Below, one piece after another: positions 56,325-63,379 of a stretch of 64,000 bases of DNA. The stretch spans positions 111,817 through 175,816 of the forward strand of contig CAJQUW010012898.1 of NCBI GenBank assembly GCA_907163375.1. Direction: 5' to 3'. Made by a program: the position numbers and the translations under genes. Each line of letters starts with the position of its first letter. Positions within the stretch are counted from its first letter, which is position 1. Source of the DNA: Prostheceraeus crozeri (taxonomy: Eukaryota; Platyhelminthes; Polycladida; Euryleptidae). The notes under the pieces are model-generated. The model was given only the letters and a program-made list of their open reading frames with translations. It had not been told where the DNA came from and made no database searches.

Positions 56325-56810
56325 CTACGTTTCGTTGAATTCTGACATAATATCAAGAAATGGTACTCCTTTTTGTAATTTAAATAAAACATAAAGACAT
56401 AATTGACCACAGTAAGTAGTTCCTGGTTTTTGAATTTGAAATGTATTATAAATTCCATTGCCAAGTAATTTTTTGACTTCGTTTGTAGGTGGAAGTCCAT
56501 AAAAGTCGAACCAATAGTTCTCAGCCTCTGGGCGGCCGAAATAGTAATTATCTCGATTTTTATTAAAGATACCTGCAGACCAATGTACGCCTTTTTGGTC
56601 TGAAGTGTGAAGATTCGTTATGAAATTTACAGTTATAACTTTGTTCCGGGAACTGAAGGTTCCTGTTGGCTCATTTTTTAGGAATTGTAATTCGCCTCTC
56701 ATTAGAACATGAAAATTCTTAATTCCTAATTGATTTGCGATTTTCTTTAAATCGAAATTCGTTGTTGTTTGCGTTCCATATAATTTAAAAAACTCATTTA
56801 TGTTGCTCAT
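56325..56810 (-). CDS. adenain-like cysteine protease
   Basis: 161 codons on the minus strand, starting at the ATG at 56810 in TTTTTTTAATTATAAAATG. The catalytic set of adenovirus-type proteases is present in order: His in GVHWSAG (about residue 76), Asp in YWFDFYGLPP (about 101), Gln in TFQIQKPG (about 125) and Cys in TYCGQLCLYVL (about 137). Such proteases mature capsid and core proteins. The length is typical for Polinton proteases. The N-terminal part (LGIKNFHVLMRGELQFL) is duplicated in damaged form at 57130-57248. A hairpin (56649-56663) lies within the coding sequence. The frame is intact. Confidence 0.9.
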   Translation of the reverse strand: MSNINEFFKLYGTQTTTNFDLKKIANQLGIKNFHVLMRGELQFLKNEPTGTFSSRNKVITVNFITNLHTSDQKGVHWSAGIFNKNRDNYYFGRPEAENYWFDFYGLPPTNEVKKLLGNGIYNTFQIQKPGTTYCGQLCLYVLFKLQKGVPFLDIMSEFNET

Positions 56811-56848
56811 TTTATAATTAAAAAAATTTCTTATAGGGACCCCTAGAA

Positions 56849-57030
56849 GTCAGAAGGGAGGGGGTATTGATTTAAAACTGTTCTCTAATTATGACTTTCC
56901 TTACTACTTTGTCAGAAGGGAGGGGGGTATTGATTTAAAACTGTTCTCTATTTATGACTTTCCCTACTACTTTGTCAGAAGGGTGGTATTGATTTAAAAC
57001 TGTTCCATAATGAGGTCTTTCCTTACTACT
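56849..57030. repeat. 62-bp tandem repeat, three units
   Basis: Units beginning GTCAGAAGGG at 56849, 56911 and 56974, each followed by a G-run, TATTGATTTAAAACTGTTC and ATGACTTTCC(T/C)TACTACTT. They lie directly upstream of the protease start and separate it from the duplicated protease fragment. Confidence 0.9.
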
Positions 57031-57129
57031 TATTCGATTTTGAAATGATTTAATTTAATCTAAATTAAAACGTTACATTGTTACATTTTATTAGTAGAGT
57101 TAGTGTTTCGTACATCTTTTATCAATAGT

Positions 57130-57248
57130 AATTCATTTCTCATCAATATGTGAAAATTCTTTATTCCCAATTGCTTAGGAATCGCATTTAAATCGATTTG
57201 ATGTGGTTTGTTTGCTGTATATTTTTAGGAAATCTCAAATGTTACTCA
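57130..57248 (-). pseudogene. damaged second copy of the protease N-terminus
   Basis: The minus strand from an ATG at 57248 repeats the start MSNI of the protease, degenerates, and later reads PKQLGIKNFHILMRNEL, close to residues 27-41 of the intact gene. Differences are spread over codons and include frame changes. It is best read as the leftover of a related element's protease gene joined here by recombination. Confidence 0.8.
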
Positions 57249-57649
57249 TTTTAAATGGAATAAAATGTATTGTTTAACAATGTTCCATTTTATCTTTATG
57301 AACTCTCATTAAGAAGATATTGATTGTTTTATCTGTATTAAGACAATAGCAACATCTGTTACTACATTTCTCAAACCGCATGATTGATTCACGCATGAAC
57401 AGCTGCTTGCTACCAGTTTATGCTAATCAGTATGAGAGAATTCTTTATGACCCGCATAATTCACAACTTGTCACTTGAACAGCTGCTGCAATTATTCCAC
57501 GTATTACTTGCGTGCATTCATTCTGTGAACGTTCTACGAGACTGACTGCTTACGAATCATCTGTGACCTTTATCTATTTTGGACAATTTCATCAGCGACT
57601 TTCAACAATTTCATTTTTATCATAATTAATTCACTACGTTTTAACGAAA
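57249..57649. other. no gene; possible leader of the following frame
   Basis: AT-rich with more GC and CpG than the rest of the element. No domain, repeat or terminal motif is recognised. Confidence 0.4.
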
Positions 57650-58240
57650 ATGCCATGTTCAAGCATCGCCTTTGCCGATTTGAAAAGAAAAATTTCAGAC
57701 ACTATTGTGAACGAAGATCAACGGAAGAAGTGCATTGAGATGCTAACAGAATTTCAGGAGAAATATCTTAAACCAAGGGAAGAAGAAGACATCCACGCAT
57801 CAAAAACATTCAGATAATTTTTAGTGATAAATCGATTTGAAGACACATTGCAAGATAACGCCATCAATATCAGTTCAAACTATAATTACTAAGAAGAAAT
57901 TCAAAGAGACATCTTACCATCAGAGCTAACTAATTATTTAGCACATTTAAGAAGAGAAGAAGACATTTCGGTGAACAATACTGTGAAGTTATCGTTGTTA
58001 AAAGGAAGATCTTTGACTGTAATCCGGGGAAGTGGCCATGTTTGTAAACAATTAGGTTATTCGAGAGGCTATAACATCTTTTTAAGAAAATTTTATAAAC
58101 TATATTTACGATTTCCGTTTATTAAGAGCTCGACGGAATCTATATCATTTTTCAAAAGGAACTTCGCTATTATTGACTCGTATCTTCGCCATGGGAGACA
58201 GCGCCCAACCCTTCATGAAATACTAAACTCAATCAATTGA
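57650..58240 (+). pseudogene. unknown gene near the right end, two in-frame stops
   Basis: The ATG at 57650 (CGAAAATG) opens a frame of about 196 codons interrupted only by TAA at 57815 and TAA at 57890, and ending at the TGA at 58238. The N-terminal part is helical and charged (FADLKRKISDTIVNEDQRKK). The last 110 codons are basic and aromatic (CKQLGYSRGYNIFLRKFYKL, YLRFPFIKSS). No family is recognised. The third codon positions use more G and C than the polymerase or capsid genes, suggesting a different recent history. An AATAAA lies near 58637. Confidence 0.4.
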
Positions 58241-58266
58241 AACGGTGAGTTACTCGCAATGGATAA

Positions 58267-58615
58267 TAGTACTATGAGTATTACCTTATTTCAATTTACG
58301 AGAAACAAATGTATTATGGCATGATACATTTAGTAACATATATATTATTCGTTGTAAATCATGCTACTTGTCCTCATTGGTTTTATAGTTCTATGAGCCT
58401 TACCTTATTTTACTCATACAGAAACAATTGTATCATGGCATAACACATTTTCTAGTCAACATATTTTATTCGTTGTAAATCATGCTACTTGTCCTCATTG
58501 GTTTTATAGTTCTATGAGCCTTACCTTATTTTACTCATACAGAAACAATTGTATCATGGCATAACACATTTTCTAGTCAACATATTTTATTCGTTGTAAA
58601 TCATGCTACTTGTAC
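58267..58615. repeat. 121-bp tandem repeat, nearly three units
   Basis: CGTTGTAAATCATGCTACTT recurs at 58350, 58471 and 58592, 121 bp apart. The middle and last units are almost identical and the first is diverged. Confidence 0.92.
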
Positions 58616-58688
58616 ACAGCACTTGTCTGTGATGTGAATAAAATATTTGAAAGACCAAAGATGGAAATGTGTTTTCATTTTTGCATCA

Positions 58689-58793
58689 AGTTAAAGCTGT
58701 AGCAACAACAGGAATTGTAAGAACGGCAGATGAAATGATAATAGTGAGAGCGCCTAAACTTATTGTTAAGAATATGCCAATTCCTTGTGTTAC
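58689..58793 (-). pseudogene. inverted fragment of gene 1 next to the right terminus
   Basis: On the minus strand this segment encodes the same membrane helix as 42466-42570 in gene 1 (TQGIGIFLTISLGAL, then AVLTIPVVATALT). Most differences are at third codon positions, so both derive from genes that were once under protein-level constraint rather than from a simple recent copy. It directly adjoins the right inverted repeat, just as gene 1 lies near the left one. Confidence 0.85.
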
Positions 58794-58796
58794 CGC

Positions 58797-59051
58797 CTAA
58801 ATTTTCGATTACGTGATATTTTGAGACCGCCTAAATTTTCGGCTACGTGAAATTTTGATTTTTTTTGAAAATTTGTCACTACCTAAATTTTCGGCCTTCG
58901 GCCACGTGAAATTTGAAATCTACCTAAATTTTTGAAATTTTGATTTTTTTTGAAAATTTTGAAAACCCCTGCAAAAGTGTGACATCCGGCGCAAGCGAAG
59001 CGAAGCAAAGCGAAGCGAAGCGTCGCGCCGGATGCCACACTATATACTACT
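58797..59051 (-). repeat. right terminal inverted repeat of the Polinton
   Basis: Reverse complement of the left end with indels. This copy has extra GATTTTTTTTGAAAATTT segments and a third CACGTGAAATTT block. It ends CACACTATATACTACT, then the GGAATT duplication. Confidence 0.9.
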
Positions 59052-59057
59052 GGAATT
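59052..59057. repeat. Polinton target-site duplication, right copy
   Basis: GGAATT, identical to 41990-41995. Confidence 0.95.
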
Positions 59058-59546
59058 GAGTGCTATTGCAGTGAGAGAAAGCGATCAAACTGTTGTTAGT
59101 GTATATGACCACCACACAAAGACGAATGGTCACGGCGTCATGTTCATGGACTTGATCCTTCTATTTTGATTCACATTGGATTTGTAAATTAAACTTATTT
59201 AATAAGTGATTTCAAACGGTGGCTGTCAGTTTTTCATATTGTTAAAATATTAGGAAATGATTCTGAACGAGAAGCAGCAGCACTTCAGTTGCACATTGAT
59301 AATTTATATTTACCATGTTGGCTAGATCGTGTAAGACAAGACTATCATATGCATTGTGATCAAAAGAAGTTTAGAGATGAAATGATTTTTGACATGGCTG
59401 TATGTTTCGCTGAGAGACATCACCTTTACAGACCATCATCCCATTGTAATACTAAAAATAAAGCCACCTACATTGCAAAACTCTCTTCACGCTGGCATTG
59501 TAGTCTCTATGACGTTTATGAACTGTATCTATATTTTTGTTAACAG
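59058..59546 (+). pseudogene. DEDDh exonuclease-like gene, 3' piece right of the Polinton
   Basis: The frame entering the Polinton on the left goes on here for about 35 codons. It then moves to another frame reading WSRRHVHGLDP and LIHIGF, meets a TAA near 59190, and reads on through DNLYLPCWLDRVRQDYHMH to RWHCSLYDVYELYLYF before the stop at 59541. HCSLYD fits the HxxxxD third motif of DEDDh exonucleases, and the DxE motif lies on the left side. With the Polinton removed, these motifs are about 160 codons apart, the usual size of such a domain. An AATAAA at 59642 follows. The frameshift and stop may instead be unrecognised splice junctions. The function is inferred. Confidence 0.45.
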
Positions 59547-59641
59547 CATGGGTATATGTAAAACATGTTTTTACTCCTTGTGAATGAGTGATGATCATTT
59601 TATGAAGTGTATTCTGTACTTGTAAATTTTGTCTGGTGTTG

Positions 59642-59647
59642 AATAAA
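59642..59647 (+). promoter_or_regulatory. polyadenylation signal
   Basis: AATAAA about 100 bases after the end of the exonuclease-like frame and 60 bases before the next gene. Confidence 0.5.
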
Positions 59648-59707
59648 CTTACAGTGGGACATGACTGTTATTTCTGTTTTATTCATAGTGGAAGTCATTG
59701 AAGCAAT

Positions 59708-60139
59708 ATGAAATCTATAGTCACAACGTTTATGATGGCGCATCGTACACTAAGTATCGACATGTGTCATTTGACACTTGATCAACAAGGATTCGATGGA
59801 TTTTTACAAGATTGGAAACTTACATTTAAAATGAAGATGATTGATATGAAAGTAGTGCTGACTGAAAGCCTTCCTCTCTTCAAAAGATTGATGGAGAGTC
59901 TACAACCTCAAGATGTGAAGGGTAGACTCGTTGCTTATATAGAGTTGAAAGATTTGCAAAAACCACTTCGTTTTGGATCCTATTGCACAGAATGGATTAC
60001 TCTTAGTCGTCATATGGAGAAAAGTATGGAGAGAATAGCAGAGACGATGGAGGGAAATGCGTACGTTGTCAAACATATCATGATTCAACTGAGTGTGTTT
60101 ACATCCACGACTTTGTTTGATGGTCGACACATTGTGTAG
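59708..60139 (+). CDS. unknown small gene A (143 aa)
   Basis: An ATG at 59708 opens 143 codons ending at a TAG at 60137, with AATAAA only four bases later (60144). The protein is Met-rich and looks like a compact domain: helix (DGFLQDWKLTFKMKM), a helical pair (SLPLFKRLMESLQPQDVKG), a beta hairpin (RLVAYIELKD, then LRFGSYCTEWITL), a helix (HMEKSMERIAETM) and a final hydrophobic strand. No family is recognised. The beta-hairpin-W-helix part looks like a segment in the next gene, so the two may be distant paralogues. The tight polyadenylation signal argues for a real transcript. Confidence 0.5.
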   Translation: MKSIVTTFMMAHRTLSIDMCHLTLDQQGFDGFLQDWKLTFKMKMIDMKVVLTESLPLFKRLMESLQPQDVKGRLVAYIELKDLQKPLRFGSYCTEWITLSRHMEKSMERIAETMEGNAYVVKHIMIQLSVFTSTTLFDGRHIV

Positions 60140-60143
60140 ATGC

Positions 60144-60149
60144 AATAAA
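60144..60149 (+). promoter_or_regulatory. polyadenylation signal of gene A
   Basis: AATAAA four bases after the TAG of the 59708-60139 gene. Confidence 0.55.
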
Positions 60150-60288
60150 GATTTCTTCTCACTGAGTATTTTGTAATGGTGTATAGAGCAACATGAGTCA
60201 TTGCGCTTTGCTAGATAAATGAATGCGTCTTTGTTCGCTAGAAGGGGTGTGTCACTAAAGTCTTTGTGAGGACTAGAACGACTTTGTG

Positions 60289-60296
60289 TATAAATA
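60289..60296 (+). promoter_or_regulatory. TATA box upstream of gene B
   Basis: TATAAATA at 60289-60296 is followed about 31 bases downstream by CAGTCA (60316-60321), a plausible initiator. The coding start at 60432 would have a leader of about 110 bases. A second TATAAAA at 60409 is too close to the ATG to serve. Confidence 0.5.
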
Positions 60297-60431
60297 GGAA
60301 AGGTTTCCACCCACGCAGTCAAAAGTTCACGTGTGATAACTCTTTGTCACGTAACAAAGACAGGGAAAACGTGAAAAGGGAAACGCATGTGATTGGAGCT
60401 AGGTCTGATTATAAAACGGACGACTGAGCTC

Positions 60432-60815
60432 ATGGCAATCATTTCCGTCCTTGCGGTAACCATGCAGTTGCTCGAAGCCATCAACTCCTCTGCTCTCGCA
60501 CTGGGTACATTGAACTCCCTTACTTTAGCATCGGGTAAAAATGCTTTCAATCAAAAGATAACTCATAATGGAGAAGTCGTGACCATAAAAACTCAAAGTC
60601 ATCGGATAGCTTATCTAAAGGTCATGTCAACAAAGTATGGACTCGCCGTGTGTGTACCGTTAGACTATTGGACACGGTTACAATTCAATACTCTTGAAAC
60701 ATTCCTGAAAGAAAATTTCACCATTCCCAAAGAAATTGTTCGACACAATGGGAAGGGGCCACTAGTTCCCATCATGGAAAGACGATACATGTATGTTCAT
60801 ATGGATAGACAGTAG
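60432..60815 (+). CDS. unknown small gene B (about 127 aa)
   Basis: I take the ATG at 60432 because the in-frame upstream codons overlap the presumed leader. The protein starts with a hydrophobic, signal-like stretch (MAIISVLAVTMQLLEAINSS) followed by a Ser/Thr/Asn region. It then has strands and a helix (HRIAYLKVMSTKYGLAVCVP, DYWTRLQFNTLETFLKENF) and a Tyr/Arg-rich end. It closes at 60815. A second open frame (60793-61005) overlaps its last 23 bases and reads a strand-rich segment (GFYSFEIRIQTIYMG), so a frameshift, a programmed shift or an overlapping gene is possible. No family is recognised. Confidence 0.45.
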   Translation: MAIISVLAVTMQLLEAINSSALALGTLNSLTLASGKNAFNQKITHNGEVVTIKTQSHRIAYLKVMSTKYGLAVCVPLDYWTRLQFNTLETFLKENFTIPKEIVRHNGKGPLVPIMERRYMYVHMDRQ

Positions 60816-61005
60816 ACACTGTCTCATCATCCATGAAAAGGAGGGCAGCGAATTCGACTTACTCAATTGCAAACCTCTCCCCATTTTGAGAAAAGGATTC
60901 TACTCCTTCGAAATTAGAATTCAAACCATCTACATGGGTCCGCGGAGGGACGGAAAGTTGTTTACGTTGAATCCCTATCTTGTCTCCATAACCTTAAAAA
61001 AATGA
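60793..61005 (+). CDS. overlapping frame downstream of gene B (70 aa)
   Basis: The ATG at 60793 lies inside the end of gene B in another frame. It encodes about 70 residues with SRHCLIIHEKEGSEFDLLNC and beta-rich SFEIRIQTIYMGPRRDGKLF before the TGA near 61003. It is either the C-terminal half of gene B displaced by one frameshift or a separate small gene. Nothing in it is recognised. Confidence 0.4.
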   Translation: MFIWIDSRHCLIIHEKEGSEFDLLNCKPLPILRKGFYSFEIRIQTIYMGPRRDGKLFTLNPYLVSITLKK

Positions 61006-61196
61006 TGTCCATGTTGATGATGATGATCAACAACAGTAACACTCTCCACACACTGAGAACGCACCATCGGTCTTTATGAGACCACGGCCTTAACGGCCAC
61101 CGTATCAAGAAAGAAAATATACACTCACCATGCCACACATGAACATGACTCTCTCCTTCTTTCTTTGGCATAGCAATCTTCACTCAGGTTTGAATC

Positions 61197-61775
61197 ATGT
61201 GGAAATTATCAGCATGCCTCTATGTATCATGGAAAAGTCAGTGTGCTACATTTCATGATACGAAACGTCAACTTCAGATAACTCTAGAACGCTTTCAGCT
61301 ACGAAGGTTGCATCGCGCAATCCTATCCAACTCTTGTAGTGTCATTAACGTAGGAGACGGCATTGTATTTATTCGCATTCAAGAGATGATTCTACATAAT
61401 GATCACTGCTACATCGTGATTCCAAAACCCTCATGGGAAAAGTATAAAATGGAAGTTCACTCAACCCTTACGTCATTTGTGAATCATGCTCCCCATCCGC
61501 ATCATCAACGCCATGCGCGAAATGAATCTCAGAAGAGACTTCGATTTAGAACAGTTGCATACACATCTTCGCGATTCAGTATATCATCGCGGTCGTCCAC
61601 AAATGTTGGTCATTCGTATGAGCAACGGTCGAAATCTTCAAATCTTTCGCTGCGGCAAAGTCCAAGTCCTAGGAAACCTTTCTCATTTCGTGATGCAGTC
61701 CATGTGTTACGAAGTCGTCAAGAAAATGCGAACACTCATGCCTCATCTACGCCTCAGTCCCCTGACATTGAATAA
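61197..61775 (+). CDS. unknown small gene C, 3' part overlaps the TBP-like gene
   Basis: The ATG at 61197 opens 192 codons. The first 95 look protein-like (RLHRAILSNSCSVINVGDGI, FIRIQEMIL, CYIVIPKPSWEKYKMEV), with a strand-strand-W-helix layout like genes A and B. The rest is Arg/Ser/Pro-rich and lies antiphase to the better-supported TBP-like frame at 61486-61797, so it may be a shadow. If so, the true product ends early through a missed frameshift. No family is recognised. Confidence 0.35.
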   Translation: MWKLSACLYVSWKSQCATFHDTKRQLQITLERFQLRRLHRAILSNSCSVINVGDGIVFIRIQEMILHNDHCYIVIPKPSWEKYKMEVHSTLTSFVNHAPHPHHQRHARNESQKRLRFRTVAYTSSRFSISSRSSTNVGHSYEQRSKSSNLSLRQSPSPRKPFSFRDAVHVLRSRQENANTHASSTPQSPDIE

Positions 61776-61797
61776 TATAGTAGTGTCCCAACATTAA
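61486..61797 (+). CDS. TATA-binding-protein-like single-repeat protein
   Basis: 103 codons from the ATG at 61486, which directly follows an in-frame TGA. The order matches one TBP repeat: a first strand (IRIINAMREMNL), an acidic helix (DFDLEQLHTHLRD), Tyr, a basic turn, then the strand pair LVIRMSNGRNLQIFRCGKVQ and a VLG turn. A long helix follows (HFVMQSMCYEVVKKMRTLMP). TBP itself has two such repeats, but only one fits here, so the protein might dimerise or the other half may be lost. TBP-like proteins occur in several large DNA viruses. This is a pattern-based call without alignment. Confidence 0.5.
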   Translation: MLPIRIINAMREMNLRRDFDLEQLHTHLRDSVYHRGRPQMLVIRMSNGRNLQIFRCGKVQVLGNLSHFVMQSMCYEVVKKMRTLMPHLRLSPLTLNNIVVSQH

Positions 61798-63379
61798 AAC
61801 CAGTAATCATTGTATATTTTATGAAACTGAACTCTTTCCTGCTGCTTTGATTCGGAAGTGGCATCCTGTACATATTGCAGTGTTTCACAACGGACATTGT
61901 ATCATGACTGGTTTACGTGATATCAGTAAAGTAGCTGACATCATAGAAATTAATAATACCATAGAAAGTCCTAGAATGGAAATTGCATGAAAATTATGGC
62001 ACACTCCGGGGGAACTTAGTTGGGGCAAAAGCAAATTTTGCGAACTGGCTTTCTTGTTTTCGGGTTGGCATTTTTAATTATCAAGTCAATTTGTGATCTG
62101 GATTGTTGCCCCTAGCCCAAAGATCATGTACACAAAAGCAATAGTGAATTTACAAAATACTACAGCGACAGGATGACAAAGAAGGAAATCCTGTAAAACG
62201 TTCTGTACGTTAATCATTTTGAAATATCGTTCCTATTATCAATCAAGAGTATAATCAGAAACATACGCAACCTGTAATGAATGTCGATTTTCAGAGCATG
62301 CATTGCTCCGGCTTGAAATCAGAGGCCAAGAAATCTCAGGGTATTCATTTTACTTAAAAGGGTTCCCCTGTTCGATATATTTGATCAATTTTCAAAATTT
62401 TTGCATGCTTTCGATTATGAGTTTCCAAAATATCATCACACTGTATCACATAAGTCATTTAGTAATTAATTGAAAGGATCCAGCGATATTTCATTTATCT
62501 GAGAAACGACTGTCGGTAAAGAAGCTTTCAATGTGTTTATTCAAGAAAGCGCTAGGTTTCTTAACCGCTAGAAGGAGAAATTATCCAATAATTAGAATTT
62601 TTATCTTCGAATTCTTGAGATATTCTCACAAACAGCACACCGACCACATTCGATTATGACTCTGAACCAATTTTTGATTCGCTTTCCAGTATTGAAAAAT
62701 TAGAAAATAGTTGTCAATGACTGCTACAAAGACACAGTATATCAATCCATGAGATAGTAGGCTAATTCGCATGAAACAATGCTGCCATCTCACTTAAAGT
62801 TCCATTCATGAAAATCCTGCAATTTGATGCCAACAACTTCCACAATCAAGTTGGCAAATAGTTTGACTATGATGCGATGTTTTAGATCAAAGCAGATCTA
62901 CAAACCATAGATTTCTCCATGTGCCATCATTGCACATAGGCAAGATATCAAACTTCCATTCTAGTGTACTATTATCCACTTCTATGGCTGACATTGTTAA
63001 ATCTCTAATGCGTTATCTGTATGAGTCACAGTTAATAGAGTCGTGTTAATCACATGATGCGTTTTGAATGAGTCATCGCAATGAACTATCGCCCACACTT
63101 GTCGGTGAAAAGGTCATCAACAAGGTTCATCGCTTTATGATGAGTCAGCGCTATTTATAGACATGAAATGATGCCCACACACGTGTCGGTGAAAAGGTTG
63201 AACAAGACTGATTAGATTATTATTTAACTGACTGGCGCTTTACCACTTCATGAGTCAGAGCTATTTATAGACATGAGTCAGCAAAGTGGTTGATGTTTCC
63301 TAAGCCGAAGAAATTGTCATGATGTTACATTCGTTGGTGAGGATGATAACTTACAAACTCTAGCATGCTTTTGACTTTA
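61798..63379. other. no gene recognised
   Basis: AT-rich DNA after the small-gene cluster. A stretch at 63060-63290 repeats phrases such as CCCACACTTGTCGGTGAAAAGG and ATGAGTCAG(C/A)GCTATTTATAGACATGA two or three times, an imperfect repeat of roughly 70-120 bp. TATTTATA occurs in each phrase and could be a TATA-like element. No coding frame is supported. Confidence 0.45.

Larger units (their letters stand above)
41996..59051 (+). mobile_element. Polinton/Maverick virus-like DNA transposon, decayed
   Basis: A 17,056-bp element is bounded by inverted ends starting AGTAGTATATAGTGTG and by a GGAATT duplication. It has the diagnostic set: protein-primed family B DNA polymerase, retroviral-type integrase, FtsK/A32-type packaging ATPase and adenain-like protease. 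It also has capsid-like genes, a fibre-like gene, PLA2-like and membrane-active proteins. Most genes lie on the plus strand; the clamp-like gene and the protease lie on the minus strand. Nearly every gene starts with a T-run and TTAAAA directly before the ATG. At least five genes are broken, with all three stop codon types used, so the copy is dead rather than recoded. Pieces at the right end are duplicates of internal genes. Such elements are also described as integrated adintovirus-like viruses. Confidence 0.96.
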
